DNA of 64,000 bases. Source: Dioscorea cayenensis subsp. rotundata (Eukaryota; Streptophyta; Magnoliopsida; Dioscoreales; Dioscoreaceae). Position numbers and translations under genes: made by a program. The notes under the pieces are model-generated. The model did not search any database. It was not told the DNA's origin and worked only from the letters and a program-made list of their open reading frames with translations. Shown here piece by piece: positions 24,013 to 36,029 of this stretch. The stretch's first letter is position 1, and every line of letters begins with the position of its first letter. The stretch spans positions 1,426,001-1,490,000 of the forward strand of contig NC_052489.1 of assembly GCF_009730915.1 (NCBI RefSeq). The letters run 5' to 3'.

Positions 24013-25830
24013 GTTTTAATATATTTTTTCATCACGGTTGTGTTAGTTGTATCATATTTGATTTTTATACAGAATATTGAAGGTTCGACTTTAACATTTA
24101 AAAACAAAAAAAAAATTAAAACAAGGAAAAAAAATTAGTTACTATTCAAATATCTATTATGACATCAATTTAATTTTGAATGATAAAACTAATAAAAAAA
24201 TATGACACAATATTTTTTAAAAAAATAATCTACAAAGTGCCTACTTTCAAGCATGAAAAACACATTTGAAGAGCTTCACACCAAACAAAATTAAATTTAT
24301 TGAACTTGCATGAAGTTGGGCGGCGTTGAGTTATAAATCCGGTGTAAACAAAAAGTTCAAGATGCCATTTATTAAAATATTTAGTTTTAAATTAATTATT
24401 AATAAATAAAATTTTGATGAATTTATATGAAAATTCTAAAACAATAGAAGGTCAAACACAACTCAACCCACGTTTAAAACTAAAAAAACAGACAGTGAGG
24501 ATAAGAAGAGATGACCAACAAACACCCTGGAAATTATCAAAAGGTGATCACTAATAAATTAACTTGGACGTATGAAATTTCCTTAGTACACTCACCTTAA
24601 TAACAATTACTGTGTTGACTTGTTCCTCATATGAATGCACTTGTGAAACATGTTCAACTCTTTGGATGAGGAAATTGTATAAAATAGGTTCAATTATTTG
24701 TTTCTTGCATAGATTATTATTAATTCATGGGTTGTGAACAAGTGAAAAAGAATTTATTAAAGTAATTCATTTAAGACAGCAAATTGTTCCTATAATAAAT
24801 AAACCATAAATATAATAAGAGATTTATTAAATTAATTTTAAGTACCGTGATGATAAGATTGAAATATTGGATTGTTAAGAGAGAATAAAAGAATATACTG
24901 AAATCACTCACATAACAAATGATATGACTCAAATATGAGTTGCGCAGTCAATACAAATGTTTAATATTAATTGTTAGATATAATGTCTTATTTATATGTT
25001 GTCCTAAATTATAAAATTGAGCAGAGAAAATCAAAATTATGCTTGATTGTGAATACTCCGGTACATTTCTCTTTTTTTGAGAGTTCTGAATCTAATCAAA
25101 ATAAAATATATGATTAATTTTTAATAAGAATTGATAAGAGCTCATTGAAACTACTATTAAAAACATGATTATTCCACTTCAAATGTATGTTGCAAAATTT
25201 GTCCAAATAAGAATTTTTAAAGCGTCCTTAATCAGCAGATTAAGTTGTGTTTGTGTCCACATTAATAATGGACAAAAATTTTTTTCCTTAAAATAATTTT
25301 AAAAAAATTATCTTTTCTCTTAATATTAGTTCAAAATAAATAAATATATAAATAAATAATCCACAGGGCAGGGCCACATGTAATTAAAACAAATGGATGA
25401 TGGCATTGATAAGGAAGCTTCATGAAGTCCAAATAATAAGTGGATGCCATTAGTTAATGATTATTCTAAGCTGAAGTTTCCAATAAATCATACTCCCGTG
25501 GAGAGCACACACTCACACGATGACATAATGTCATCCATTACAATCATATCAAACAAAAACTTTATTATTTAACATTAATTATATAAATAATCACACACAC
25601 CCCAAAAACCTTTTGATTTAATTAATCAAAAAAAGTTTATTATTTCACACCACATAATCCACCAAACTTAAGTGTTCTTTATTTAATTAATTAAAACAAG
25701 GTGTTCAAATGAAATAAGATCAACCATTCCAATCATCAACAAATCTAATAAACAAACCGGTAGGATTAGGATTAGGATTAGTATTAGAATTACGCACGCT
25801 AAGTAAACCATGTTTAAGCTAATTGTTTGT
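22897..25830. other. AT-rich spacer between F-box 2 and the NAC gene
   Basis: No coding region or RNA gene was recognised in nearly 3 kb. It has an (AT)n tract at about 23977-24010 and three AGGATT units near 25766-25782. Otherwise only low-complexity AT-rich sequence. Confidence 0.6.
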
Positions 25831-25833
25831 GAC

Positions 25834-26107
25834 CACGTGTCCACTGATTAGCGGCTGATCAACGGCACTTGTGGGTCCTATTTACAAGCCAATAAGGACA
25901 GTGTTCTGACGTGGCTGGATAAGAATCATCCGTGATCAATTAACCTGCTCCTTTGTTTTTTAAGTATCAAACTCTAGCACGTGTGAAACCAAACTCTATG
26001 TAATAATAATAATAGAGTGTTTGGTCATGTTGGTGCATGTATACACAAATCTCAAAGCATTATGTCATCAAGTTGAAGTTAATCCACAAAAGAAATACAT
26101 TATAAAA
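25834..26107 (+). promoter_or_regulatory. ABRE/G-box-rich promoter of the NAC gene
   Basis: CACGTG G-boxes lie at 25834-25839 and 25978-25983, an ACGTGGC ABRE at 25909-25915 (within TGACGTGGC), CCAAT at 25889-25893, and a TATA box TATAAAA at 26101-26107, 85 bases before the ATG. Multiple ABREs fit abscisic-acid and senescence control, which is known for NAP-type NAC genes. Binding has not been shown. Confidence 0.65.
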
Positions 26108-26191
26108 GGACACGCTCCCTCAAGTTCCAACATTTCTCAATTTCAATAACAATAATAACAACAACTACAAAGAGATCATTATAGTTCAAAA

Positions 26192-27290
26192 ATGAGAACA
26201 AACTCATTACCACCTGGTTTTAGATTCCACCCAACTGATGAAGAGCTCATAGTCCATTACCTCCGGAATCAAGCCTCTTCCAAACCTTGTCCTGTTCCAA
26301 TCATCCCTGCTGTCAATATTTACAAGTTTGATCCTTGGCAACTCCCAGGTCTCCCTCTCTTCTTAATTCATTCATTAATTCATTAATTCATAGTTCATAA
26401 TAATCATGTGTTTAAGCAATTATATATATATATATATATATAAAATAGAGAAGTTTTGTACTTACTTTCTGTCTCTCACGGCAGTTATACTATAATTTGT
26501 TTTTAATAAATGTGATTTATCCATCTTTGTCAAAAAAATAAATAAATAAACAGAAAAATCGGAGATGGTGGAAGGAGAGTGGTACTTTTTTACACCGCGT
26601 GACCGGAAATACCCGAACGGTGGTAGACCAAACCGGGCGGCGGTGTCCGGGTATTGGAAGGCCACCGGCACGGATAAGGCCATATATAGCAAGTCTAAGT
26701 ATGTGGGACTAAAGAAGGCACTTGTGTTCTATAGAGGACGTCCTCCCAAAGGCTCTAAGACTGGTTGGATCATGCATGAGTACAGGCTTGATGGTTCTTT
26801 TGCTAATAATAATTCAACTATGCCATCTAAAGTTGTAAGTTTCTTCTTCTTGAATTTTATTCAATCTTTATTAAATGATATATATATATATATGGTTGAA
26901 TGAGTCAAATGAAATGATTTATTTTTCTTGCAGTTGGATGAGTGGGTGTTGTGTAGGATATATGAAAAGAAGCATCATGGGAGGAATAGGAACAACAACA
27001 CTAACATGATAGAGGATGCACAAGAGTGTAGTCCTAGTGAAGAGACTGTGGTTACTGATAGTACAAAGCTGAGTGAGTTTGAAGAGAAGAAGCATGTGTT
27101 TCCAAGGTCTTGTTCATTGGCACGTCTTTTGGAGCCTGATTACTTAACATCATCAGCTTCTTTTTTGGTTGATGAGTCTCCATTCTTTAACTCAATGGAT
27201 GAAATGTTTGAGAGCAAAGTTGGTAGCAACAATGGCACACTTTTTGGTTTTCCAATCCATGTTGATCCTCTGTTTTTTCCATTTCATTAA
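26192..27290 (+). CDS. NAP: NAC transcription factor, NAP (NAC029-like) clade
   Basis: Exons are 26192-26348, 26554-26834 and 26934-27290, joining to 264 residues. The NAC domain fills residues about 8-158: [19 protein letters not shown] (A), [10 protein letters not shown] (B), [15 protein letters not shown] and [15 protein letters not shown] (C), [23 protein letters not shown] (D), then [12 protein letters not shown] (E). Both introns are at the positions usual for the family. The [12 protein letters not shown] segment and short C-terminus match NAP-type proteins, which drive leaf senescence and ABA responses. The activation region ([13 protein letters not shown]) is Ser/acidic-rich. The protein is nuclear and forms dimers through the NAC domain. 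Complete, no damage seen. Confidence 0.93.
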
Positions 27291-28080
27291 AATGGGATAG
27301 AAAAGAAATAGGGACTTTGTTCATGATCAGTTTATGACCAAGTTGTAAACATTGTTCAGTTTAAGATGGATGTTTGACCTGATTTTATGTGTATATGTGC
27401 ATTAGCATGAAGATTAAGACTGAATGTTTAGAAAAATAATCAAATGATAAGCATGGAAAGAATATTTTTTTTTCTAATGTTCTGATTCTGAAGTCCCCAA
27501 AATGATTCCAAGAAAATCAAAAATCTGCTTAAATCTCTTAAGAGAACTCATAGACCCTTGATTATTAATGGTCTGAACTCTTAAGGTCCAAGCATTTAGA
27601 GATGTACTTTACTTTAGTGTTTCTTTCTCAAGGCTTGCACAAAGTTAAACTCAAGCTGCAACAGGGGAACAAGCTTGGAATTCAAACTGATGATAATGCA
27701 TAGTATCCACACAAATTGTGATGATCCTGATATTACTAAAGCTTTGTTTGATGGATTTACTAGAAAGGATGCAGTTACTGGACAGGCCAATTGAGTGTTG
27801 CTAACCGGCCTACTGGATTGTGCCAGGCCGACCCCAAAAAACCGGCCTAATACGATGGAGTCCCCCCTCTCACCCCAAAAAGACACTCCTCACGTTTCAC
27901 TCAGCAGCGCTTCCCTCGAGTTTTTCCCGGTCAGCCCTTCGCCAAGTCTCATATCATGAGCTCTCAACGAAAGTACCAATGATATATACAATGTACAACG
28001 GAAGACTCAACCCCAAAAGATTGGCATGATATGATGGGGTTCCCCTACATATATGCCCAAGCATGCGAGAATCGATGGAA
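27291..28080. other. Spacer 3' of the NAC gene
   Basis: 3' UTR of the NAC gene to about 27450, then unassigned DNA. A pair of related CCCCAAAA/GATGG-containing segments near 27835 and 28010 suggests a small local duplication. No open frame with family resemblance. Confidence 0.5.
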
Positions 28081-28200
28081 TGAAATTGGCTAGAGAACTG
28101 AACTGTTTGATCAAGTATTTGGCAAGGATAGCATGTCATGGAATGCCATGATTTCCGGGCATGTGTTGATAGGATCTCACTAGGAAGCAATGCAGGTGAG
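28081..28200 (+). pseudogene. PPR-protein gene fragment
   Basis: On the plus strand one frame reads LFDQVFGKDSMSWNAMISGHV, like the FDxMxxRDVVSWNAMISGY core of PLS-type pentatricopeptide repeat proteins. Only about one repeat is recognisable and the frame stops soon after. A dead fragment or processed scrap; organelle targeting cannot be judged. Confidence 0.4.
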
Positions 28201-28435
28201 CTTGGTATCATCTCGTGAGGATTAATGATTCTGTTTTGAAGAACAGGTGTTCGTCAGGCTCTGGTTTTAGTTTACTGCAGGGCAATGCAAAGTTTTGATG
28301 CTGATGGAGTAACACACTGTTTGAGCCCAGGTGATATAGATGCCTTGACATGTTTATAACATCTCTTGCTAATTATTATGTATTTTAAGTTGAAACAATC
28401 AGAGGAAGTTCTCTCCATTGAATCACAAACAAAAG

Positions 28436-30335
28436 TTACATAGTTTTCTTGCCCTTCTTTGCTTCCCATTCCTTCCGTGCTGCCTCTATCTTTGCACGGA
28501 CACTGGCATGAAAACCGGAATACGGTTCATAGCCGAAATGTTGAAGTGCCTATAGATCAAATAATAAAGTCACACACTATGTAAACATAAGGCTCATAGT
28601 TGAAGATTAAGATGTTTGTTTGATTTACCTCCAGTAAAACAAAGAAAGGAGCCATCAGGAATGCTTGAGACAGGTTATCAAGAAGAGCGGGCGCCCGTTT
28701 CTGAAACAAGAAGAACACTGTTATCGGTTTTTTTCATAAGTAAGAATTGACATACACATGAACATGCAAGCAATTACCTCAAACACACCATGGCCTATGA
28801 ATTGCCCGGTCCAGCAGAACAGCTGTGCCGCCAGGACCACCTACAATCGCGCCGATGTTGAAAGTTAACAGCTAAACAAGAAGACAAACTAGGACCACAT
28901 CTTGAAAACTAACATAAATTAACTCTTATATCATTTAGCAACATTGAGTGGATGAAGTATGGCTGCTCACAGATGAAGCCTTTATTTTCCCACTGTTCGA
29001 CGCTTCCTAGCTTCACAGTACAAGATTTGGTTCATAATGAATACTGAATTCAACACGAATACTAAATTTAGGATTTCAATCATCGAAGAATTTTATCTTT
29101 GGATAATGAGCTATCTCAATTCAAACCATTAGAATAGAAGTTCAATCGGAATGACAGATAACAAGCCATCTTTGCAGCTAGCAAATCGAAACTCAAATGG
29201 CACTGATGTTTCTCAACTTCAAGCTTGTTCAATCCAAAATACCAAATGGTCACATGATGAAGATTCAAATGAGAAAATGTAAAGATGTTTGGAAGAGATG
29301 TCCTAACGTTGAAATTTACTTGTAATGACTAATGAGATGGTAATAAAGGTATTAGTGCTTGTGTGGTACTAGGAAAGCTATCCTTATTTGGTGGGAATGA
29401 AGCTTCCTGTGAATTTCTCAACTGTTGGTTTGAGTCCCTAAATCCTTAACAAAAGGATTAACTGATAATCTTGCAAGAAAGGCTAATAACAACAAGGATT
29501 ATATAAATTAAATCAAGATTACTCATCATCTACAATGGAATAATAAAAAAAAGTGCTAAGAAAGATGATCAAGCTTCAATTCTAACAGTCTGGATGTAAA
29601 GGACCCTGTACTAGAATTTATTATCTTAAATCTGACCATGAGAAGGAGAAACACAAGATTAACTGATTAATAAGAAACCAAAAACTGAATGCAATAAATA
29701 TAAGAAACTAGTACGGAACAGAGCCTTGGAAGTTTAATCAACAGTGCATGCATTAAAAGAGAGAAAGAAAAAAAAAAGTTAGAAACTGAGACAAAAAACC
29801 ACCAAATACAGCAAATTATAAAACTTCAAATTATAGAGCAAGAAGAGATATTGTGAAAGATGAAGCAAAGAAGAATTGAGATTATATTGGGAAAAAGAAA
29901 CACTAATCAATCAAACCAGATAAAAATCCCACCTTGAAGCAATTACCAGAAAATATAACAGATAAAAGAAGGGAAAATAAATAAATAAACCTTCCAAGCG
30001 AGAGAGAAGCCAAGACGAGAGGCGTTGGCATCGCTGCCAAGCCAGCAGAGCATGCAGAGAAGGGCGGCCAAGGAGCCAGCTTTCTTATCCATAAATACAT
30101 AAAACAAGGCGTAGATGAGGGCAAAGACAAAGGCGAAGTTGAGGGGCAACCAAGCAACACCACCGCCAAAGCCAAAAGGAACATGAAGAAGAAGAGGAGT
30201 GAATTGGAGAAGAATAAGACTGGTGTAGAAGATAGGCCAGACGAAGAGCATATGGATCAGAACATTGGTTGGATTGCTGTGATACGCGCCGTAGAAAGCG
30301 AAGTTGTTTTCCAGATCAAACAAGCCTTTCGCCAT
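28436..30335 (-). CDS. MPO1-like (DUF962/YGL010w) 2-hydroxy fatty acid dioxygenase family membrane protein
   Basis: Exons are 30335-29991, 28840-28778, 28700-28629 and 28549-28436, giving 197 residues. The N-terminus (MAKGLFDLENNFAFYGAYHSNPTNVLIH) and the GQFIGHGVFEKRAPALLDN segment are the conserved histidine-containing motifs of the family. Three to four hydrophobic segments lie between them (HMLFVWPIFYTSLILLQF, NFAFVFALIYALFYVFM, LSQAFLMAPFFVLLE). The C-terminus is basic (KEWEAKKGKKTM). Yeast Mpo1 is an ER Fe2+-dependent dioxygenase that shortens 2-hydroxy fatty acids in phytosphingosine breakdown; the plant function is inferred. All splice junctions keep frame. Complete. Confidence 0.9.
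28841..29990 (-). other. Intron 1 of the MPO1-like gene
   Basis: A 1.15-kb intron bounded by AAG|GTTTAT and a CTACAATCG-side acceptor (TTGTAG). No nested gene seen. Confidence 0.7.
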
Positions 30336-30789
30336 GGATTGATGGATTGAATCCTTAGAACCAGAGAAGTGAAAAGCTTTGACCTTTATCGATAATGGAG
30401 AAGGAGATTGTGAACTTGCTTTAAAAAGACGAAACCTTGATTTGAAAAAACGTGACGGAGTCGGTTAACATTAAATGCTCCGGCGGTACATGGACTCATA
30501 AAAAGGTTCAGTTCTTCAATCCTTTCAGTGCTTGATTTATTAATTAATATATAAATTAATTAATTAAAGATGTGGGTCAGAAATTTGCTTCATCTTTTCG
30601 TTTTCAAGCTATGAAAGTTATCTAATGAAATAAATATATATATATATATATGGGAAAAAACACAAGCATTGCATACATCATCAGAGACGTAAGCATAAAC
30701 TTGGAATTGATAATCTAATCCACACCATAAACCGAAATTGAGGAATTGGAACTGCAACCCTGCACCTACACAACTAATGACCTATTATC

Positions 30790-31470
30790 ACTTTTATTTT
30801 TTAATTTTTTTAAGTGAATAAAACCACAAATGTATTGTGGAAAAAATAGGAACAAAGTACAAAAGGACAGCAACAATGGAAGAGAACTGAAAATAAAAAT
30901 AAAACAGATCACAAGGGATGAAGTGTTAAAAACAAATAATAGAAAAAAATATATAACAAGAAAAAAGAGCAACAGTGGTTCGAAAAGAAGGGCTACCACT
31001 GTGAACACATGAGAGCTCAGATTATGGGAGCACCATCAAAGTGAGGGGCTTCTGGCTCACTTGCTAGAGGTGACGGCTCAAGGGGAGCAGGAGCCATGGT
31101 GCTCACAAAGACCAGAATGCACTAATTGATCGTGTGTAGAGGCTCCTTAAGTTGTGATCTTATAGGGATATGGGACTGTAAATATCCATGCAATAACCAA
31201 ACCAAGTGATCAATTTTACATATAATAGAATAAACATCTAGAGAAACATATCTAAAAATATGATTATTGCGCTTAGTCCATATGGTCCAACAGATTACCA
31301 TAATAAAGGGATTTTCCCAAGAATTTCAGGTTGAGTTCCCTCTGCATCAACCATGAGGACAAGGCCTCTCACAAAGTGATAGGAATTGGAGCATTAAAAA
31401 GTGTCACGAAATATGCCCATATCTTAATCTGAGAAAGGATAATTAATCAGGAAATGATTTGTCCTTTTCT
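30790..31470 (-). mobile_element. 5'-truncated LINE, 3' part with poly-A tail
   Basis: On the minus strand the peptide WENPFIMVICWTIWTKRNNHIF followed by RYVSLDVYSIICKIDHLVW is typical of the zf-RVT/C-terminal end of plant LINE reverse transcriptase proteins (position about 31310-31170). The 3' UTR-like stretch ends with an A-rich tail at 30812-30791, after a terminus typical of LINE 3' ends (CACAATACATTTGTGG). Only the C-terminal part survives. A possible target duplication (ATTATCA at the left, ATTATCATC near 31495) is uncertain. Confidence 0.6.
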
Positions 31471-32430
31471 CAACTGCATTACACGGACTCATGATTATCA
31501 TCATTATTTTCTTTGAATTTTAAACTCAAAGATTTTTTTAATATTATATCTTTGTTTTTCACATTAGCCAAGTACCATTAGAACATAAGTCCTTTAATAT
31601 AATATAGTTAATATAATAAAATTGGCTTGTATTTTTGTTGGTTAAAATTATGGATCTTTCATATCATATTAGATCATATAACTAAACATATAGAAGAAGG
31701 GGACATACTTTTATGTATCTGCCGCCCATAAGCAAAATTAATTAAATGATTAAATAACTTAATAGAAGCTAATAAGTAAAAGCTTGGTTGTCAAGCTGGT
31801 GTTTATTTTTTTCATTTATTTTTAAATTGGACGATATATAATAAGTTGTGATAGTGTTGTTAATTGTCATTTGTTACAATTAATTTAGTTTATGAATGAC
31901 ATAATTGAGGCAAATGAGAACATGCCATCGTCCTCTTCTAGAAGTTTTGAAAAATAAAAAATAAAAGAAATGTGAATATGTAAATGCGTGTTCGTTCAAC
32001 AAACTTTTTTTTTTTTTTTGAATGGTAAGATTTTGACTTAAAGTATTGGGTTCATATTTAGTCTTATAGAAAGTTCCTAACCTTGGGCAACAAATCCATT
32101 TATATCTTAAATGGTTTTAATAAGATGGAAAAAATAATTGATTTATTAAAATTTAATTAATAAGTAAAAAAGATAAAAAGGGTTTGTATGTTTTTTTATA
32201 AACCAAAATTAATACTTAAATAAATATATGTAACATACTTGTCATCAAACTTTTTTGTGAATAATATTTTTTAGTAAATATAAAAGTGTTAAATCTTTTT
32301 AAAACATATTCAAAATGAATAGAATAACAGAGAAATTTAATTTTTTTAGAACATTTTAAAATAAAATTTAACAAAAAAAAGTCAATAGAGGATAAAACGC
32401 TCTATCAACTTCATCAACAAATGATTTCGA
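31471..32430. other. AT-rich spacer
   Basis: No gene or element ends recognised. Confidence 0.55.
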
Positions 32431-32434
32431 ACCA

Positions 32435-32700
32435 GACAGGTGATTCAGATTAAAATCAAGCTCTGGAGTAGGGTACTTCTCCTTTTCAACCTGTGTAGAT
32501 ATGTGCTTTCAGACGGTGTCTTTCGTCAACTAGGGTTGTTATTTTCTTTTTCTGTTTTTATTGATTTATTTTATCTTATAATTTTTGTGTCTCACTTCTA
32601 TGAGACCCTTTTTATTTTCTCTTTTTTTTGTTTATTCATATTAAATATATTCATTTTTCAATAAAATTATTGTTTATCCACATCCACTAAAAAAAATAAA
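32435..32700 (+). mobile_element. Probable LINE 3'-end fragment
   Basis: A T-rich stretch that ends TTATCCACATCCACTAAAAA with an A-rich tail resembles plant LINE 3' termini. A short open frame in it (to 32664) has no family resemblance. Confidence 0.3.
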
Positions 32701-32769
32701 ACATGATATGATATGAATGAATTAAAGTTCCTTGAAGTAGAGGCAAAGAAAGCATTGCATTTTTCTAAA

Positions 32770-32811
<42 letters not shown>
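32770..32811. repeat. (AT)n microsatellite
   Basis: About 20 AT units visible directly. Confidence 0.9.
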
Positions 32812-32813
<2 letters not shown>

Positions 32814-34092
32814 CATGCAAGAATAAATGAGATATTAAATGAAGTCATTTATTTATATGTATTTCTGAAAAGATGGTCAAGTTCGTTAGTATGTCAGCGC
32901 GGAAGCATTGCATAATACCAAAACGCTCAGAGACTGAACATAAGTTACAGGACCCATGTGTGCATTTATAACTCCCATGAAGCCTAAGTTATAACTCCCA
33001 AAACTGTAACTCTCTTTATTACTTATATATATATATATATATATTTTTTTGTAATGTTGTGATTGTTGTCATTTGCAATAAAAGCTCGCCAAGTTGTTAT
33101 AATATATATAATATTATACATGGTACTTGGCTTGCTAGAATCAAAGGAAGAGAAACATAATGAAATTAATACTGTTAATAAAAATTAACTATTTAAAAAG
33201 ATAGTTATATTTAAAACAGTTTAGCTTTATGACAATATTAAATTATTAATAGATTAAACCCCAACTGGTCCTCAATATAAATTAGTTTGGCATAAATTAG
33301 TACAGACATCACTTTTTTTAATATAAATAGAGTACAATATATTTATTTTTATTCGTTTTATATAGTAACAAATGGTTTTTTTTAAAAAAATAAATAAACT
33401 ACTAATTTATTAAAAAAAAAACAAAAAGAATACAATCAACAAAAAAAATTAGAAAAAAAAAACCAGAAGTGAGGAAAACCCAAAAAAGAGCAAAAAAGAG
33501 AAAACAGAGAGACAGGAGGGGAAGGCAGCAAGACCAACAAAAAATAATTTCCTTTCTATGTTGTCATAAAATCCCTAATAGATTTTTTTTGACAAAACCC
33601 CTAAAAATATATTTACTTATAATGAAAACCAGTTTCTCTCATAAATAAGATCTATTGTGCTCTTAAGAAATCGGATACTATTCACAAATGTCAACTAAGC
33701 ATCAAATAGTTGTTCAATCATTTTATAATCCAATTAATTATCACTAAAATCAAGAATTTTGTTGCTTCATCATCATTTAAAATCATTTTGTTTCATCATC
33801 AATTAAATCACTGTTTCACACGAAAAATTTAAAAAAAAATTGACACATTTTCCAAATACAAAGATGTATAAACATTTGCTCACCAATTTTTAGATAAATT
33901 TTATTCCAAAGAGGTTTACAGAAAAGAGATTTCCTCCACAGAAAATAAGCCATACCCACACAAGATAAAGACTTCTTCTCATCCTCACAATAAATAAATA
34001 AATAATTTTTTTGTTAAAAAAAGGAGAGCAACAACACCCCCACTTCCAACTCTATTACTCAGAGAATACTACATTCTCAAAAATCCAAAAAA
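32812..34092. other. AT-rich spacer upstream of PNSL2, with a possible LINE tail
   Basis: At 33380-33450 an A-rich segment (ACTACTAATTTATTAAAAAA) reads on the minus strand like another LINE 3' end, with low confidence. The PNSL2 promoter should lie in the last few hundred bases; no motif stands out. Confidence 0.4.
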
Positions 34093-34780
34093 ATGGCAAG
34101 CTCTGCAAACCATATCATTCTATGCAACACCACCACCATCACCACCAAGCCCATGCAACTCCAACGCTGTCGTACCACCCATACATCAACCACCACCGCC
34201 GGCGATGACAAGCCAACAAAAAGCAGCCGGCGATGGGCCATAATGTTGACAGTCCTGGCCACATCATCCACAACACCACTTCTAAGAACCCCGCCGAGCC
34301 GTGCACAGAGCTGGGGCACTCACTCGTTCATGAAGGAGAAGTACTTCATGCCGGATATTTCACCGGAGGACTCTGTGGCCAGAATCCGGCAAACCACTGA
34401 AGGCATGCATGAGATGCGGCACATGCTCGACACCATGTCATGGAGGTATGTTATGTTCTACATCAGACTCAAAGCGGCGTACCTTGAGACTGATCTCAAG
34501 AACGCCATGACCGTTGTGCCAAAGCCTAAGCATCAGTCTTACATTAAGATTGCCAATGAAGTAGTTGACAGTATGACCGATGTGAGTAGCGCCACTAATT
34601 CTTTCTTTTGTGATACTATAAAAAAAAAGTGAATGCTTTTTTAGTTTTGATGAAATTAAATATGTTGCCATTGTTTTGCAGCTTGATCGGTTTGTACGAA
34701 CTCCAAAAGTATATGAATCTTACCTCTACTACGAGAAGACATTGAAGTCACTGGATGCATTGGTAGCTTTCCTGGCCTGA
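34093..34780 (+). CDS. PNSL2: PsbQ-like lumenal subunit of the chloroplast NDH complex
   Basis: Exon 1 is 34093-34581 and exon 2 34682-34780, giving 195 residues. The N-terminus is a Ser/Thr-rich chloroplast transit peptide. It is followed by a twin-arginine lumen-targeting signal (SSRRWAIMLTVLA) with a likely cleavage after PPSRAQS. The mature part is the four-helix PsbQ-like fold: DSVARIRQTTEGMHEMRHML, TMSWRYVMFYIRLKAAYL, then DRFVRTPKVYESYLYYEKTL. It resembles AtPNSL2 (PQL2), needed for NDH subcomplex L and cyclic electron flow around photosystem I. Exon 2 exists again as a broken copy at 46359-46457. Assignment to PNSL2 rather than another PsbQ-like protein is from memory. Confidence 0.85.
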
Positions 34781-35370
34781 ATAAAAACATTTAGATAGGT
34801 AAGTACAAGGATGAAAACAATGACATGTATTTTTCAATTATATAAATAGATTTGGGTGTTGTGCTTACAGAGATGATTGATACATTTATTTAAGAGAGTT
34901 GTTAATCATATATTTACTCTGGATTTTCCTGTTGCAAAACCATGAATAACCAATAGCTTTATTAACCTTTCAAAAAATCCAAATTAAACACATAAAAGAA
35001 ATTGGAGTGAGGAAACTGACAAATAGAACAGGCAGAGAGGGAAAAAACAAAATGGTAAATAAGAGAGACCAAGCCTTCATCAACAACACTTGTTTTCTTT
35101 ACATGAAATGATCTTTGGAGCTCAATAAGAACATTAAGCTTCAACAAAGATCCAACATTCAAATCTCCGTTCTTTTGCAAGTAATCATCAGGCTTGCTCA
35201 TTTTGAAAAATGCATTCAGCATGAAAACAACAAAAGAAATTCAGCAAATGAGATAGTTTTCTTGTACGCTGTCAATATCATCTCATCATTTCAATACCAA
35301 ATTAATGAATAAAATAATCTTGTAAACACAAACATTCAGTAGAATAGAGAGACATGAATGTAAAATTGCA
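34781..35370 (-). other. 3' part of duplicated block A, with an ORF shared by both copies
   Basis: On the minus strand a frame at about 35180-35070 reads NVGSLLKLNVLIELQR and VKKTSVVDEGLV. The same frame, without indels, is found in block B at about 46908-46800 with a few amino acid changes. It could be a 3' exon of the snoRNA host transcript or a relic. No family is known to me. Confidence 0.35.
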
Positions 35371-35452
35371 ATGCATCAGAGAGATTCCCAAGACAGTCAT
35401 CATCCTCAAGAAGAGTGCAGTTGTCCCTGTCTATTTTTATCATCACTTGCAT
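35371..35452 (-). ncRNA. C/D-box snoRNA candidate A3 (25S guide type)
   Basis: On the minus strand: terminal stem ATGCA/TGCAT, box C GTGATGA (35446-35440), internal C'-like GATGATGA, and box D CTGA (35379-35376). The segment before box D (TTGGGAATCTCT) and the internal segment AGACAGGGACA complement GAGATTCCCA and TGTCCCTGTCT. I recall these lying together in plant 25S rRNA. Paralogous to 36030-36119. Confidence 0.7.
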
Positions 35453-35795
35453 GAATAAATTGCAGTAGAGCTAAGCTATAATGTGGCTCCAAAAGCTCTA
35501 TGCTTGCCAACATAATGTTAACATTAAGCATGAGAAACACAAATAAACATTAGATCAAAACGAATTACATTAATCATTATAACACAAACATCAACAAGTG
35601 GTGTAAAATGTAAATCAATGTCTGAAAAAACCAAAAACATGACATCACTAACACATAATATAAACAGCACATATTGCACATATTCCACTGGTAATCCAAG
35701 CATTTCAGTTTATCATGTCAATGCCTTTGTGAAAGCATCATAGTTCCTTTTTCAATTCATGAACACTAGAAGAATAATCGGAAAAATGGTAAAAC

Positions 35796-35880
35796 TCTGC
35801 CTCAGTGGTAGTGACAATTAATAATCGTCATGTTCATGTTGATTCCGATAATACGTGCATATTTATACATCATAGGCAGA
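35796..35880 (-). ncRNA. C/D-box snoRNA candidate A1 (U16-like, 18S guide)
   Basis: On the minus strand: a perfect 7-bp terminal stem TCTGCCT/AGGCAGA, box C ATGATGT (35873-35867), box D CTGA (35805-35802). The guide ATTGTCACTACC, ending one base before box D, is complementary over 12 bases to GGTAGTGACAAT of 18S rRNA as I recall it. The box D+5 rule then points to the A of GGUA, a site methylated in yeast (snR87, Am436) and human (U16, Am484). Confidence 0.8.
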
Positions 35881-35905
35881 CCAGTTTGATCACAAAAAAG
35901 ATAAC

Positions 35906-35909
<4 letters not shown>

Positions 35910-35945
<36 letters not shown>

Positions 35946-35993
35946 AGAGAGAACAAATATATATCTATATATATATATATATATATATATGCA
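35910..35993. repeat. (AT)n microsatellites
   Basis: Two (AT)n tracts separated by AAAGAGAGAGAAC, lying between snoRNA candidates A1 and A2. Absent from the same place in block B. Confidence 0.9.
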
Positions 35994-36029
35994 TGTACAT
36001 ATATAACATAGCCTGAATTAAAAGAAAGA

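Noticed and set aside
27614-28029. Open frames on both strands behind the NAC gene
   Set aside because: No family resemblance and no splice context; treated as spacer.
30766-31012. Open frames on both strands
   Set aside because: They fall in the LINE 3' UTR-like A-rich stretch and have no conserved residues.
34011-34319. Small overlapping frames at the PNSL2 start
   Set aside because: The transit peptide frame from 34093 explains the coding signal; the others are shadows or start too early.
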